Assembly (NCBI GenBank): GCA_023055355.1
Contig: JALJCS010000002.1
Location: 77,457,001 to 77,521,000 of the forward strand
Length of the DNA stretch: 64,000 nucleotides
DNA from: Agelaius tricolor
Lineage: Eukaryota; Chordata; Aves; Passeriformes; Icteridae
Reading direction: 5' to 3'
Position numbers and translations under genes: made by a program. Positions 63,342 through 64,000 of this stretch are shown piece after piece (the first letter of the stretch is position 1; each line of letters opens with the position of its first letter). The notes beneath the pieces were generated by a model. The model was not told where the DNA came from, made no database searches, and saw nothing but the letters and a program-made list of their open reading frames with translations.

Positions 63342-64000
63342 CAGGCTGGAACGGAGATATCATCAAAGGAATTGCAATTGGAGGAGAAAAAAAAGAAAAG
63401 TGGGAAATTTGGGCAATTTAGTGACTAGAAGAAAATGGACCGGGATTATATCAGAGCAGTGCAAAAAACCAAAAGATGCCAAAATTAAGCCCACAGATGT
63501 TGCAAAAGCCGGGGAAAATGTCAAGGAAGAAGAGAAATCTTGGAGAGGAAGATATGAGGGACATGGGATGAACACTTGAAAAAATCTAAAATCAAAAAAA
63601 AAAAAATCTTCCCCATATGCCAGTAAGTGCAGGCACATGTGCAAAGCTTGCCCAAATTGATCCCCGCTGAAGGCTAAAAGAGAAAAGAAGGACTTACAAA
63701 CAGGCTGGAACGGAGATATCATCAAAGGAATTGCAATTGGAGGAGAAAAAAAAGAAAAGTGGGAAATTTGGGCAATTTAGTGACTAGAAGAAAATGGACC
63801 GGGATTCTATCAGAGCAGTGCAAAAAACCAAAAGATGCCAAAACTAAGCTCACAGACCTTGCAAAAGCTGGGGAAAAAGTCAAGAAGGAAGACACAACTT
63901 GGAGGGGAAGATTTAAAAGACATGGCATGGATGCTTCAAAAGAAGAAAAAAAAAAAGAAAAAAATCTTTCCCAAAGTCCAAGCCATCAAAAGGCATGGCA
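63342..64000 (+). repeat. HOR unit 55, truncated by window edge
   Basis: A starts GGAACGG, A226=G. B starts at 63701, B465=C, B502=C, B551=C, and is cut at 64000, before the palindrome. Confidence 0.94.

Larger units (their letters stand above)
1..64000 (+). repeat. Trimeric higher-order satellite array, ~1.16-kb unit, whole window
   Basis: Every base belongs to a head-to-tail array, and no unique sequence interrupts it. The unit start chosen here begins CAGGCTGGAA and contains an EcoRV site (GATATC) at both the A and B starts. Successive B segments begin 1,158-1,162 bp apart, except for three rearranged steps of 801, 1,876 and 1,518 bp. The spread around 1,160 comes from one- or two-base length changes in A-tracts plus a one-base indel in B2. 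Units differ by only a few scattered bases within a domain, which implies recent or continuing homogenisation. The plus strand is strongly purine-rich. The array continues beyond both edges, so its full size is unknown. The chromosomal setting (centromeric, subtelomeric or sex-chromosome) is inference. Confidence 0.97.
45227..64000 (+). repeat. Array domain 2 (unit 40 B segment to right edge)
   Basis: Second subfamily. A monomers have A143=A and A170=G (one exception at unit 54). B segments have B704=C, B830=A (BamHI site lost), B898=T and usually B853=C and B907=G. They read TGGGGGACATGG where domain 1 has TGGGGTCACATGG, and their B2 tail reads AAATATCTAAAATC, which is closer to the A monomer. 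All B segments end with B1157=C. Two B classes alternate: one with B923=T and one with B923=G, the latter usually with C/T/A at B948/952/957. A copy-number changes are concentrated near the left part of this domain. Confidence 0.92.

Noticed and set aside
1..64000. CRISPR-like or other prokaryotic repeat system
   Set aside because: Repeat units are ~1.16 kb and contiguous, without unique spacers, and there are no cas-like genes.
1..64000. Telomere repeats, rRNA, tRNA or an embedded transposon
   Set aside because: No TTAGGG-type runs, no recognisable RNA gene sequence and no break in the tandem register large enough to hold an insertion.

Overview
The window is one uninterrupted tandem satellite array. 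I found no convincing gene, RNA gene, mobile element or unique-sequence stretch. The repeat is a higher-order unit of about 1,160 bp (observed 1,158-1,162 when complete), made of three diverged copies of a roughly 355-bp monomer: A (358 bp), B1 (448 bp, because it carries a 70-bp near-perfect palindrome and a short insertion) and B2 (354 bp). The window holds 55 B segments (54 complete, the last cut by the right edge) and 57 A monomers, and the array runs off both ends.

Layout. Units 1-40A (1 to about 45.3 kb) form domain 1, and units 40B-55 (about 45.3 kb to 64 kb) form domain 2, a second subfamily separated by many fixed differences. The A-B1-B2 order is broken three times. At 13.8 kb an A monomer is missing, so two B segments abut. 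At 48.35-49.42 kb there are three A monomers in a row. At 50.22-50.94 kb there are two. The missing copy, and the first A of each expansion, have a hybrid A/B2 tail. They look like reciprocal products of unequal exchange in the same stretch of about 45-55 bp that A and B2 share. Inside domain 1 a four-unit haplotype motif recurs three times (from 21.7, 29.8 and 35.6 kb), which shows multi-unit block amplification on top of the 1.16-kb period. Domain 2 shows an approximate two-unit (about 2.32 kb) alternation.

Site names used below are positions in unit 1, where A is 1-358 and B is 359-1160. A107, A164, A188, A213, A226, A243, A305, A310-311, A317 and A355 lie in the A monomer. B465, B502, B551, B704, B739, B830, B853, B898, B907, B923, B1054 and B1157 lie in B. 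A haplotypes at sites 188/213/226/243 are: H1 = A,A,T,A; H2 = A,C,G,C; H3 = G,C,G,C; H4 = A,C,T,A; H5 = A,A,T,C (with A107=C); H6 = G,A,G,C. 'Long tract' in B1 means 11 A, G, 7 A; 'short tract' means 10 A, GG, 6 A.

Organism. Large homogeneous HOR arrays of this kind are typical of centromeric, pericentromeric, subtelomeric or sex-chromosome heterochromatin of a multicellular eukaryote. The purine-rich strand with GGGAAATTTGGGC-like texture reminds me of bird, especially songbird, satellites, but that is an impression and not an identification. The open reading frames of 60-233 codons on both strands are by-products of a stop-poor repeat and are not annotated as genes. Nothing in the window suggests genes acting together. 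Its biology is that of array evolution (unequal exchange, gene conversion, block amplification) and possibly of the conserved palindrome.
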